Origin: JAJZJT01 sp049964655 | GTDB taxonomy: Bacteria; Actinomycetota; Acidimicrobiia; Acidimicrobiales; RAAP-2 | Direction: 5' to 3' | DNA: 17,426 bases | NCBI GenBank assembly: GCA_049964655.1 | Contig: JBMFXC010000058.1 | Location: forward strand, 1 to 17,426 | Shown: one piece after another, positions 7,040-13,208 of the stretch | Layout: the number at the start of each line of letters is the position of its first letter | Position numbering within the stretch: position 1 is the stretch's first letter | Program-made: the position numbers and the translations under genes | Notes under the pieces: generated by a model | What the model was told of the DNA's origin: nothing | Database searches by the model: none | The model's input: only the letters and a program-made list of their open reading frames with translations

Positions 7040-7781
7040 CCGGCTGGCGGACGGCGCCGTCCGAGGCATCGTCGCCGAGGCGGACGATGCCTCGGACCCC
7101 GTCTCGTACGGCAGACAGGGCACGCCCGAGCTGAGGAGCGAGCGGCTCGTCCGGTTCGTCGGACCACTCGTCGAGCGTGGCCACGAACGCCGCGAAGGCG
7201 ACCGCGGTGAGCAGGCGCGCCACCGGGTGGGTCGCCGTCCCCGGCAGGCGGACCGCCATCAACTGCATCAGGTCGTCCTGCAAGGCGCGGAAGTGCTCGA
7301 GGCTCGGCCCGGTCAGCTCGGGCGACGACCGGACGATGAGGTGGACGCGGAGGAGCTCTCGCTCGACGCCCGGGTTGGCCACCACGCCGACGAGAGCCTG
7401 TGACAGCGCCTCGTAGGCGTCCTCGGAGGCCGGCCGGGCAGCGAGAGCGGCCAGGGTCTGGTCGAGGCAGGGCTGGATGCCGTCGAACACGACGTCTTCC
7501 TTGCTGTGGAAATAGCGGAAGAAGGTGCGAGGCGAGACGTCGACCTCGGTGCAGATGTCCTCGACAGTCACCGCGGCAAAGCCACGGCTGGCAAACAGGC
7601 GGTCAGCGGCCTCGGTGAGCTGGGCCCGCGTGCGCGCCAGCTTGCGCTCCCGCAACCCAGGCGACACGTCGTGGTCGAGTCCACCACCGGCCACCTCGTC
7701 AGCCACCTCGGCGCTCACGATCGCCCAGGGCGGGACGTTCGCCGTCGGGACGTCGTTGGTTCCTGCTCTACGTCCGCTCAC
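6939..7781 (-). CDS. TetR family transcriptional regulator
   Basis: 280 residues from the GTG at 7781, which is preceded by AGGAGG with six bases between. A 40-residue N-terminal extension leads into a TetR HTH (about 45-100: RTRAQLTEAADRLF, FAAVTVEDICTEVDVSPRTFFRYF, HSKEDVVFD). The ligand-binding helical domain runs to about 245 and has a PhzR/MftR-like look (a C-terminal domain seen in many actinobacterial TetRs). The last 35 residues are Gly/Arg/Ser-rich and come from sequence antisense to the end of the DedA fusion (6939-7039), so they may be non-functional. It lies 183 bp downstream of the DHA2 exporter on the same strand. The likely job is drug-responsive repression of that exporter, perhaps through the TGTCA/TGACA sites at 9622-9646. 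Partner assignment is by context only. Confidence 0.9.
   Translation of the reverse strand: MSGRRAGTNDVPTANVPPWAIVSAEVADEVAGGGLDHDVSPGLRERKLARTRAQLTEAADRLFASRGFAAVTVEDICTEVDVSPRTFFRYFHSKEDVVFDGIQPCLDQTLAALAARPASEDAYEALSQALVGVVANPGVERELLRVHLIVRSSPELTGPSLEHFRALQDDLMQLMAVRLPGTATHPVARLLTAVAFAAFVATLDEWSDEPDEPLAPQLGRALSAVRDGVRGIVRLGDDASDGAVRQPVTPPGSRLEGRGAGGGRSGSGGRRGRSTATPAP
7059..7097. terminator. perfect 15-bp inverted repeat after the DedA fusion, inside the TetR gene
   Basis: Arms at 7059-7073 and 7083-7097 are perfectly complementary over 15 bp with a 9-base loop. The structure starts 20 bp after the stop of the DedA fusion and lies wholly within the 3' coding part of the convergent TetR gene. 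Its position fits a terminator for the plus-strand gene, but no T-tract follows. It is the longest perfect hairpin I found in the window. Confidence 0.6.
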
Positions 7782-7863
7782 CGGCCCCCTCCTGTTCGTG
7801 ACTCCTTCCAGGCTCCAGCGAGCTCCGGTAGGTGGTCAGCCGCACGGGGCGAAGCTCCGACCG

Positions 7864-7902
7864 GGGCGCCGACAACGGGCGCCGACCGCGGGCGCCGACC
7901 GG
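7864..7902. repeat. 13-bp tandem repeat, three units, between exporter and TetR
   Basis: GGGCGCCGAC followed by AAC, CGC or CGG repeats with exact 13-bp spacing at 7864, 7877 and 7890. Each unit contains the palindrome GGCGCC. It lies in the 183-bp spacer (7782-7964) between the DHA2 exporter stop and the TetR start, so it is in the intercistronic mRNA if the two genes are co-transcribed. Confidence 0.7.
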
Positions 7903-7964
7903 ACCGCGGGCCAGCTACCTCTGGGCACAAGGCGTCGGATCGCCATCCGTCCACCGGCTCGATC

Positions 7965-9584
7965 CTAGAGCGTCACCGTCATGCCACCCCCGGAGGACTC
8001 GGAGCGCTGGAGGAGCAGTCCGAGCGCGGCGGCGACGAAGGCGGCGACGGCGGCGACGAGGATGGCCAAGTGCAGGCCGGTCATGAAGGCATGGTGGGAA
8101 CCGACGACCACTGCTTGCTGCAGGGCCTTCGGAGCCCCGGCAAGCGGCGGTGCGGCCCCCTGGGCGACGAGCTGCGTGGCGACGCTGAGGCGGGTGGCCA
8201 CGACGCCGGGGACGCCTGAGCGCAGGAGCGTCCCGACGAGGACCGAGCCGACCCGGGTGACCAGCACGGACCCGAGGATGCTCGTGCCGAGGACACCGCC
8301 GAGCTGGAGCGCTGTCGACTGCAGCCCACCAGCCACCCCGGCATCGTCGGTCGGGGCGTTGGCCACGATGGCGTCCGACGAGGCGACGATGACCATGCCG
8401 ACGCCGATCCCCACCAGCACGAAGGACGGCCACAGGTGCACGTAGCCCGACTGGGGCTGGAGCGACAGCAAAAGGAGCAGGCCCACCCCGACCATCGCCA
8501 TGCCCATCGGCACGACCAGCTTGGGGCCGAAGCGCTGGTTGAGCAGGCCGCCCAGCGGCGAGGCGACGACGAAGACCGCGGTGAGCGGGAGCATGTGGAC
8601 CCCGGCCTCGACCGGGTCGTAGCCGTGGACGTTCTGCAAGTAGAGCGTCACGAAGAACAGCACCCCGTACATGGCGAAGAAGCCGAGCAGCACGGTGACG
8701 GTGCCAAAGGTGATCGACCGCCGACGGAACAGCCGCATCGGGAGAAGGGGCTCGGCGGAGCGCGCCTCCACCAGCCCGAAGAGCCCGAGGAGGGCAGTCC
8801 CTCCGACGAGGAGCGCGAGCGTACGGGCGTCGCCCCACCCCCAGGCGGAAGCCTTGATCAGTCCGAAGACGATGCCGAAGAGACCGGCGCCGAGCAGGGC
8901 GAGGCCGCCGACGTCGAAGCGTCCTGGGCTCTCCACTCGGCTCTCGGCCAGCAGGAACAGTCCGATGGCGAGTGCCAGGGCACCGACAGGGACGTTGACA
9001 TAGAAGACGGACTGCCACGACACGTGCTCGACGAGCAGCCCTCCGACGATGGGTCCGCTCGCCACCGAGATGGCCGTCGCCCCGCCCCAGATCCCCACGG
9101 CACTGTTCAGCTTTTCGGGCGCGAAGGTGTTCCGGATGATGGCCAACGAGTTCGGCATGAGCATGGCGCCGAACACGCCCTGCAACGCCCGAAAGGCGAT
9201 CACGCCGGCGATCGACCCGACGAGCCCCACCGAGAGGGACATCAGGGCGAACCCGACGACCCCGACCAGAAAGATGCGCTTGCGACCGAAGCGGTCGCCC
9301 AGGTAGCCCATCGGGATGAGCAGGACAGCCAGCACCAACAGGTAGGCGTTGGTCACCCACTGGAGGTCGGCGAGCGATCCGTGCAGCGAGCGCGCGATGT
9401 ACGGGTTGGCGATGGCGACGACGGTTCCGTCGAGCCCGACCATCATGACCCCGAGGGCGACCGCCACGAGCGTCCAGGCCGGATGGCCGCGCCGGCCGGG
9501 TCTGCCGTCGGAGGGCCGGGCTCCGTCACCGGCCAGCTGGGGCTCGTCCAGTCCGTCGAGGTCGGGGGCGGTCTGGAGCGTCAT
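7965..9584 (-). CDS. DHA2 (EmrB/QacA-type, 14-helix) MFS multidrug exporter
   Basis: 539 residues from the ATG at 9584. The frame extends 18 codons upstream to an ATG at 9638, but that codon lies inside the -35/-10 spacer of the predicted promoter, so 9584 is preferred. Family motifs are clear: LDGTVVAIANP (51-61, the DHA2 helix-1 motif), GYLGDRFGRKRI (93-104, motif A), FRALQGV (131-137, motif B) and the antiporter motif C GPIVGGLL (177-184). Length and hydrophobic segments fit 14 helices. These proteins pump drugs out by proton antiport. The substrate is unknown. No Shine-Dalgarno precedes the ATG, which overlaps the stop of a short leader ORF (ATGA). The TetR gene follows on the same strand. 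Confidence 0.9.
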   Translation of the reverse strand: MTLQTAPDLDGLDEPQLAGDGARPSDGRPGRRGHPAWTLVAVALGVMMVGLDGTVVAIANPYIARSLHGSLADLQWVTNAYLLVLAVLLIPMGYLGDRFGRKRIFLVGVVGFALMSLSVGLVGSIAGVIAFRALQGVFGAMLMPNSLAIIRNTFAPEKLNSAVGIWGGATAISVASGPIVGGLLVEHVSWQSVFYVNVPVGALALAIGLFLLAESRVESPGRFDVGGLALLGAGLFGIVFGLIKASAWGWGDARTLALLVGGTALLGLFGLVEARSAEPLLPMRLFRRRSITFGTVTVLLGFFAMYGVLFFVTLYLQNVHGYDPVEAGVHMLPLTAVFVVASPLGGLLNQRFGPKLVVPMGMAMVGVGLLLLLSLQPQSGYVHLWPSFVLVGIGVGMVIVASSDAIVANAPTDDAGVAGGLQSTALQLGGVLGTSILGSVLVTRVGSVLVGTLLRSGVPGVVATRLSVATQLVAQGAAPPLAGAPKALQQAVVVGSHHAFMTGLHLAILVAAVAAFVAAALGLLLQRSESSGGGMTVTL

Positions 9585-9619
9585 CGGAGGGAACGCGGGG
9601 GTCGGGGAACGTAGGTCAT
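9581..9619 (-). CDS. predicted leaderless 12-codon upstream ORF coupled to the exporter
   Basis: On the minus strand an ATG at 9619 lies eight bases after the end of the predicted -10 box TATACT, so the transcript would start at or next to this ATG (a leaderless start, common in actinobacteria). The frame reads MTYVPRPPRSLR and stops with a TGA at 9583-9581 that overlaps the exporter ATG as ATGA. The exporter has no Shine-Dalgarno of its own, so termination-reinitiation is a reasonable model. The Pro/Arg content (PRPP) could slow ribosomes. All of this is inferred from sequence. The match could be chance. Confidence 0.4.
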   Translation of the reverse strand: MTYVPRPPRSLR

Positions 9620-9621
9620 AG

Positions 9622-9655
9622 CTGTCAGTATATGACATCTGTCAGTGTCTGCCAA
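9622..9655 (-). promoter_or_regulatory. sigma-70-like promoter with TetR-type operator half-sites for the DHA2 exporter
   Basis: Minus strand: -35 TTGGCA (9655-9650), a 17-bp spacer, and -10 TATACT (9632-9627). The half-site TGTCA/TGACA occurs at 9623-9627, 9633-9637 and 9640-9644, giving the dyad TGACA-TC-TGTCA in the spacer and a second dyad across the -10. CTGTCAGT is repeated exactly 17 bp apart (9622-9629 and 9639-9646). A dimeric repressor here would block polymerase. The TetR protein encoded at 6939-7781 is the obvious candidate. Confidence 0.7.
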
Positions 9656-9674
9656 CTGCGTGCCTGCGCCACTC

Positions 9675-9702
9675 GGGCGGCCGTGGTCGGGCGGCCGTGG
9701 TC
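9675..9702. repeat. perfect 14-bp tandem duplication
   Basis: GGGCGGCCGTGGTC occurs at 9675-9688 and again at 9689-9702 with no gap. It lies between the exporter promoter and the start of the serine hydrolase, so it falls in the hydrolase upstream region. A GTG inside the second copy (9697) is in frame with the hydrolase but is not the preferred start. Confidence 0.8.
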
Positions 9703-9735
9703 AGATGGCGTTCCGGCCGGCGCGAGACTGCGGCG

Positions 9736-10869
9736 GTGGGCATCCCCGTGTCGGGTAGCTGTGACGAGCGCTTTGCTCCGGTGCGCCATGCCTTCGTCGC
9801 CAACTTCGCCGAGCGGGGCGAGCTCGGTGCCGCCGTCACCGTGGTCGTCGGCGGTGAGACGGTGGTCGAGCTGGTCGGTGGCTTCCGTGACGCGGCACGA
9901 ACGCTGCCGTGGGAGCCCACCACGCTCGTCGACGTGTACTCGGTCGGCAAGGCGATCGTCGGCCTCCTCCTGCTCCAGCTGGTCGACGCCGGGGAAGTCG
10001 GTCTCGACGACCCGGTCGCCTCGGTCTGGCCCGAGTTCGCCGCCGGTGGCAAGGAGAAGGCGACGCTGCGTCACGCGCTCTGCCACCGTGCCGGGGTGCC
10101 AGCCGTCCGCGAGCCGCTCACCAATGACGACCTGTGGGCCTGGGACCGGATGGCGGCGGCCGTCGCCGCCACCGAGGCCTGGTTCGATCCCGGCAGCCGC
10201 CACGTCTACCACACCAACACCTACGGGCACCTGGTTGGCGAGCTGGTCCGCCGGGTCACCGGCCAGTCACCCGGGGAGCGCCTCCGCGGGGTTGCCGGAC
10301 CGCTCGGCGCCGACGTGCACTTCGGCCTCCCGCCCGAGGAGCACCACCGCTGCGCCGAGGTCGTCTGGGCCCTCGGCGACACCCCGCCCGCGGTTGACCG
10401 GGCCGCCCTCGCCGGCGACGACCTGATGGTCCAGCTCGGGTACTTCAACCCGCCCGGTTACTCGTCGATGGGTGTGGTCAACACGCCGGAGTGGCGCTCG
10501 GCTGAAGTCCCCTCCACCAACGGGCACGCTACGGCCACCGGCATCGCCTGCCTGTATGCCGCCCTGCTCGAGCCGGGCCGGCTCCTCTCCCCCGGCCTGT
10601 TGGCCGCGGCGGCCTCGCCCCAGTCGAGCGGCTTCTGCCCCGTCCTCGGCGAGGAGGTCACCTTTGGCCTCGGGTTCACGCCCACCACGGAGCGGCGGCC
10701 GTTCGGCCCCAATCCCCGCTCCTTCGGCCACTTCGGCACGGGCGGTGCCCTCGGCTTCGCCGACCCCGACGCGTCCGTCGCCTTCGGGTATGCCATGAAC
10801 GACGTCGTCCCCCGGTGGCAGTCGAGCCGCAACCGGGCGCTCGTCGACGCCGTCTACGCGTGCCTGTGA
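9736..10869 (+). CDS. serine hydrolase of the beta-lactamase/EstB esterase family
   Basis: 377 residues from the GTG at 9736. The family signature near the N-terminus (SGSCDERFAPVRHAFVANF) begins a few residues in, as expected. A GTG at 9697 would add 13 residues lying in a tandem repeat. The nucleophile motif is Ser69-Val-Gly-Lys72. HALCHRAGVP (113-122) matches the usual LSHxAGLP. Tyr158 in YHTN (158-161) is the likely second catalytic tyrosine, and HFGTGG near the C-terminus is the H-x-G equivalent of the KTG box. Such class C-like hydrolases are mostly esterases or peptidases, less often true beta-lactamases. No signal peptide is seen, so it is probably cytosolic. It is divergent from the DHA2 exporter, whose promoter region it shares. 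A functional link is not shown. Confidence 0.9.
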   Translation: MGIPVSGSCDERFAPVRHAFVANFAERGELGAAVTVVVGGETVVELVGGFRDAARTLPWEPTTLVDVYSVGKAIVGLLLLQLVDAGEVGLDDPVASVWPEFAAGGKEKATLRHALCHRAGVPAVREPLTNDDLWAWDRMAAAVAATEAWFDPGSRHVYHTNTYGHLVGELVRRVTGQSPGERLRGVAGPLGADVHFGLPPEEHHRCAEVVWALGDTPPAVDRAALAGDDLMVQLGYFNPPGYSSMGVVNTPEWRSAEVPSTNGHATATGIACLYAALLEPGRLLSPGLLAAAASPQSSGFCPVLGEEVTFGLGFTPTTERRPFGPNPRSFGHFGTGGALGFADPDASVAFGYAMNDVVPRWQSSRNRALVDAVYACL

Positions 10870-11399
10870 CCCCGCGCTGACCGGTCCCTGCTCGTCTGCA
10901 CCTTCCACGACGCGTCCTTCAGACGGGTCACACCACGAGGTCTGGCCCCTGCTCCCGCCACAGCACCCGCGCGAGAACGGTGCCGCTCCCCTCACCAGGT
11001 TCGAACACGTCTCCGTCTGTCCAGGAGCACGAGGACTTCGTCCACACCGTCGTCACCGGGCCGGTCGAACGGCCCCCGCCAAGCGGAGGCTGCCCTGTCC
11101 GGTGCCGAGTCCTCTGCGCTCGCGGGACCGGCGCCTCGGCAACGCGAAGCCCGGGGGTCGCACGGAGACGTTCGGCAACGTGGCGCAGGCTGAACTGTCG
11201 GCAACCGCGCGCCCGACCGCTACGGCCGGACGACTAGCGGCAAGCATCTCCGCGCCACCAGCTGCTACCGGCAGGCGGCGCCCAGGCCCCGACGACAGCG
11301 GTGCTCCGTCGGTACGAGGGGGAGCGCTCGAAGGAAGGACGGGAAGGACGACAGGGACCTGCGCCGCCGTTCCCCCTCTCTATCCCTGGCCGTCGACCG
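10870..11399. other. 530-bp convergent intergenic region without a recognisable gene
   Basis: Between the serine hydrolase and the XRE-cupin gene. It holds a 6-bp stem hairpin (11058-11075), a purine-rich stretch (about 11325-11358) and half of a 20-bp tandem repeat (from 11381). The string TCGGCAAC recurs at 11136, 11172 and 11198 with uneven spacing. Short open frames on both strands resemble no family I know, and the stretch could be a decayed gene. Confidence 0.5.
11058..11075. terminator. hairpin in the convergent region after the serine hydrolase
   Basis: GGGCCG (11058-11063) and CGGCCC (11070-11075) pair perfectly around the loop GTCGAA. It lies about 190 bp after the hydrolase stop with no T-tract, so a terminator role is only possible. 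It resembles the GGGCCGTTCGGCC hairpin seen at 101 and 1110. Confidence 0.3.
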
Positions 11400-11420
11400 C
11401 TATCCCTGGCCGCCCACCGC
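11381..11420. repeat. 20-bp tandem duplication at the 3' end of the XRE-cupin gene
   Basis: Units 11381-11400 and 11401-11420 match at 18 of 20 bases. Together with the preceding C, each unit carries the CTA that reads TAG on the minus strand (11380-11382 and 11400-11402). The real stop of the regulator is the upstream copy and the second TAG is a spare just beyond it. A slippage duplication of the gene end is the simplest reading. Confidence 0.7.
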
Positions 11421-11963
11421 CAAGGTATGGATGCGGGCGCCGTCTTCGTTGAAGATGCTGAGCACCTCGGCCGGCCGGCCACCGGCGGCGGCCATGGCGT
11501 GCGGGGTTCGCGTATCGAACTCGGCGGCCTCGCCGGCGACGAGGATGACCTCGCGCCCTCCGACCCGAAGGCGGAGACGCCCATGGAGGACGTAGAGCCA
11601 CTCGTAGCCGTCGTGCACCCGTTCCGCCGGCAGCGTCGCCGTCGCCGGATAGGTGAGCTTGTAGGTTCGCACCGGTGCGTGCTGCGGGGTGAGCGGCACG
11701 ACGAGGAGCCCGTGGCGACGGATGGGTGTCTGCCGGATGCGTGGATCGGGCGTGTCGGCGGCGACCAGGTCGTCGAGGGTGATCCCGAGCTGCCGGGTCA
11801 GCGGGACCAGCAGTTCGAGGTTGGCCTGGCGCCTACCGCTTTCGAGGCGCGACACGGTGCTCGCCGACACTCCGGTGCGAGCCGCCAGTTCGTCGAGGGT
11901 CAGGCCGGCCCGGCGGCGGGCCGCTCTGAGGCGTGCACCGACCTGGTCGAGTGCCGGGTCCAC
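11400..11963 (-). CDS. XRE-family regulator with C-terminal cupin domain
   Basis: 187 residues from the GTG at 11963, chosen because GAAAGGGG lies four bases upstream and the helix-turn-helix begins right after. An open frame of 53 more codons upstream is repeat-derived. Residues about 8-62 form a Cro/C1-type HTH (RLRAARRRAGLTLDELAART, GVSASTVSRLESGRRQANLE). Residues about 95-172 form a cupin barrel with His117, Glu121 and His155 as plausible metal or ligand residues (VHDGYEWLYVLHGRL, FDTRTPHAM). Proteins of this layout sense small ligands and usually repress adjacent genes. It is divergent from the methyltransferase at 12174, which is the likely target along with itself. Candidate operators are the 18-bp repeat (11977-12012) and the CTTGCCA repeats (12115-12142). 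Confidence 0.88.
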   Translation of the reverse strand: MDPALDQVGARLRAARRRAGLTLDELAARTGVSASTVSRLESGRRQANLELLVPLTRQLGITLDDLVAADTPDPRIRQTPIRRHGLLVVPLTPQHAPVRTYKLTYPATATLPAERVHDGYEWLYVLHGRLRLRVGGREVILVAGEAAEFDTRTPHAMAAAGGRPAEVLSIFNEDGARIHTLAVGGQG

Positions 11964-11976
11964 AGCGCCCCTTTCG

Positions 11977-12012
11977 TCTCGTGCCGTTCTGGCTTCTCGT
12001 GCCGTTCTGGTC
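11977..12012. repeat. 18-bp tandem direct repeat in the leader of the XRE-cupin gene
   Basis: TCTCGTGCCGTTCTGG occurs at 11977-11992 and 11995-12010, giving an 18-bp period. The repeat starts 13 bases upstream of the predicted GTG start. It could be a regulator binding site or a neutral slippage product. Confidence 0.65.
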
Positions 12013-12114
12013 CCACGTCGCCCGGACCACGGCCGCGATCGCACCGCGGGGTCTACGGCCCGACGACGACACACCTGTTGCGACGACACGCCGGCCTGGC
12101 CGTGCCTCTGCGCT

Positions 12115-12142
12115 CTTGCCAATTCTGCAACTTAGCTTGCCA
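12115..12142. promoter_or_regulatory. AT-rich operator candidate between XRE-cupin and methyltransferase
   Basis: CTTGCCA occurs at 12115-12121 and 12136-12142, 21 bp (two helical turns) apart, with an inverted TGCAA (12126-12130) between them, making TTGC...GCAA dyads in both directions. It is the most AT-rich patch between the two divergent genes and ends 31 bp before the methyltransferase ATG. Control by the XRE-cupin protein is inferred. No convincing -35/-10 pair was seen. Confidence 0.45.
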
Positions 12143-12173
12143 CACGAGCACCCAGGGAACCACACTCGGGCCC

Positions 12174-12896
12174 ATGCCCGACCACTCGACTGACGACGCC
12201 CTCGGCATGACCCCCGACGACGGCCCTGTCGACGCCGCGGCGTTCTGGGAAGGCCGCTACGCCGAGCAACATCGGGTCTGGTCAGGAGAGCCCAACGCCG
12301 CGCTGGCTGACGCTGCCAGCAGGCTCCGACCAGGCAGAGCGCTCGATCTCGGCTGTGGCGAGGGTGGAGACGTGGTCTGGCTCGCCGAGCAGGGGTGGCA
12401 GGTGACCGGGGTCGACATCTCCGCCACGGCTGTCGCCCGTGGCCAGTCCCTCGCTGCCGAACGGGGGATCGGCGACGACCGGATCACCTGGCAGGTCGAG
12501 GACCTTGCTGCCTGGGAGCCCACCGATCGCTACGACCTGGTCACCTCCTGTTTCCTCCACTCCCCCGTCGACTTTCCCCGCACGGCCGTCCTTCGACGCG
12601 CCGCGGCGGCGGTAGCTCCCGGGGGACATCTGCTGATCGTGACCCACGCCGAGGCGCCACCGTGGGCCCGCCGGCACCACGAGGACGGCAACGGCGGCGA
12701 CCACCGCCATGCCCACCACCACGGTCACCACGACTTCCCCAGCCCGGAGGACGAGCTCGCCGCTCTCGACCTCGACGCGGATGAGTGGGACGTCGTCGTG
12801 AGCGAGGTCCGCGACCGCGAGGCCACGGGACCCGACGGCGAGCGGGTGACGTTGCGCGACGCCGTCACGTTCGCACGACGTCGACCGACATCGTGA
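12174..12896 (+). CDS. class I SAM-dependent methyltransferase (TehB/thiopurine-type) with a His-rich insertion
   Basis: 240 residues from the ATG at 12174. FWEGRYAEQHRVWSGEPNAAL (24-44) is the substrate-side N-terminus typical of TehB/TPMT-like enzymes. ALDLGCGEGG (56-65) is SAM motif I, GVDIS (79-83) carries the acidic ribose-binding residue, and YDLVTSCFLHS (120-130) and PGGHLLIVTHAE (149-160) are the later motifs. Between the last motifs lies an insertion with nine histidines in residues 168-186 (RRHHEDGNGGDHRHAHHHGHH), which may bind metal. These enzymes methylate small toxic compounds such as thiols or oxyanions. The substrate is unknown. No clear ribosome-binding site is seen. It is divergent from the XRE-cupin regulator, an arrangement common in actinobacteria, and convergent with icd. 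Confidence 0.88.
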   Translation: MPDHSTDDALGMTPDDGPVDAAAFWEGRYAEQHRVWSGEPNAALADAASRLRPGRALDLGCGEGGDVVWLAEQGWQVTGVDISATAVARGQSLAAERGIGDDRITWQVEDLAAWEPTDRYDLVTSCFLHSPVDFPRTAVLRRAAAAVAPGGHLLIVTHAEAPPWARRHHEDGNGGDHRHAHHHGHHDFPSPEDELAALDLDADEWDVVVSEVRDREATGPDGERVTLRDAVTFARRRPTS

Positions 12897-12993
12897 CCGG
12901 CGTCGCGCCCCTCCACGCCCTCCCCCCCGGAGCCTGAGACCTCGAGCTCGCTCTCCAGCCAACCGACAAGGGCTTACGGGCTCTACACGGTCA

Positions 12994-13012
12994 GGCGAAC
13001 GGCACGTTCGCC
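12994..13012 (+). terminator. hairpin downstream of the methyltransferase
   Basis: GGCGAAC (12994-13000) and GTTCGCC (13006-13012) pair perfectly around GGCAC. After an A-A mismatch, two further pairs extend the stem. It lies about 100 bp after the stop and has no T-tract. Confidence 0.4.
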
Positions 13013-13026
13013 AGAGTGCCAGAGCG

Positions 13027-13062
13027 AAGGCCAAGGCCAAGGCCAAGGCCAAGGGTAAGGCC
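13027..13062. repeat. AAGGCC hexamer repeat, six units
   Basis: Four perfect AAGGCC units (13027-13050), one variant AAGGGT (13051-13056) and one more perfect unit (13057-13062). A six-base period keeps any reading frame open: Lys-Ala on plus frame 1, Ala-Leu on the minus strand. It is likely a slippage-prone microsatellite. Confidence 0.8.
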
Positions 13063-13169
13063 GCAGCCGAGGGCGCGGTGCCAGTGCCGGCGCCCTCGAC
13101 CACGACTAGGGCAAGCTCGTCCGGTTCTTCGTGGTGGACGTTCTCGTTCTCGGCCAGCGTCGACCTACC

Positions 13170-13189
13170 CGGCGGCCGGGCGGCCGCCG
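13170..13189 (-). terminator. GC-rich hairpin downstream of icd
   Basis: CGGCGGCC (13170-13177) and GGCCGCCG (13182-13189) form a perfect 8-bp stem with a 4-base loop, starting 19 bp beyond the icd stop codon on the minus strand. The stem is all G-C, with no T-tract. The position supports transcript end or 3'-end protection for icd. Confidence 0.5.
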
Positions 13190-13208
13190 TCGACCGTCCG
13201 GCGGCGAG

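Larger units (their letters stand above)
12897..13208. other. 312-bp convergent intergenic region
   Basis: Between the methyltransferase and isocitrate dehydrogenase. It contains a hairpin (12994-13012), a six-unit AAGGCC repeat (13027-13062) and the icd hairpin (13170-13189). A plus-strand frame through the repeat reads RAKAKAKAKAKGKAAAEG, like the tail of a basic DNA-binding protein, but has no plausible start or folded domain upstream. No gene is called. Confidence 0.5.

Noticed and set aside
8436..9614. 392-codon plus-strand frame opposite the DHA2 exporter
   Set aside because: Charged, His/Asp/Glu-rich shadow of a membrane-protein gene whose motifs are all on the other strand.
10999..11007. 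GGTTCGAAC, which resembles a tRNA T-loop
   Set aside because: The flanking bases do not form the 5-bp T-stem, and no anticodon or acceptor stem could be found around it.
11136..11205. TCGGCAAC three times, checked as a CRISPR-like array
   Set aside because: Only eight bases are shared, and spacings are 36 and 26 bp with no consistent repeat length.
11964..12122. 53-codon N-terminal extension of the XRE-cupin regulator
   Set aside because: It includes the translated 18-bp repeat (TAREARTARDE) and precedes a good ribosome-binding site at the 11963 start, so it is more likely leader DNA.
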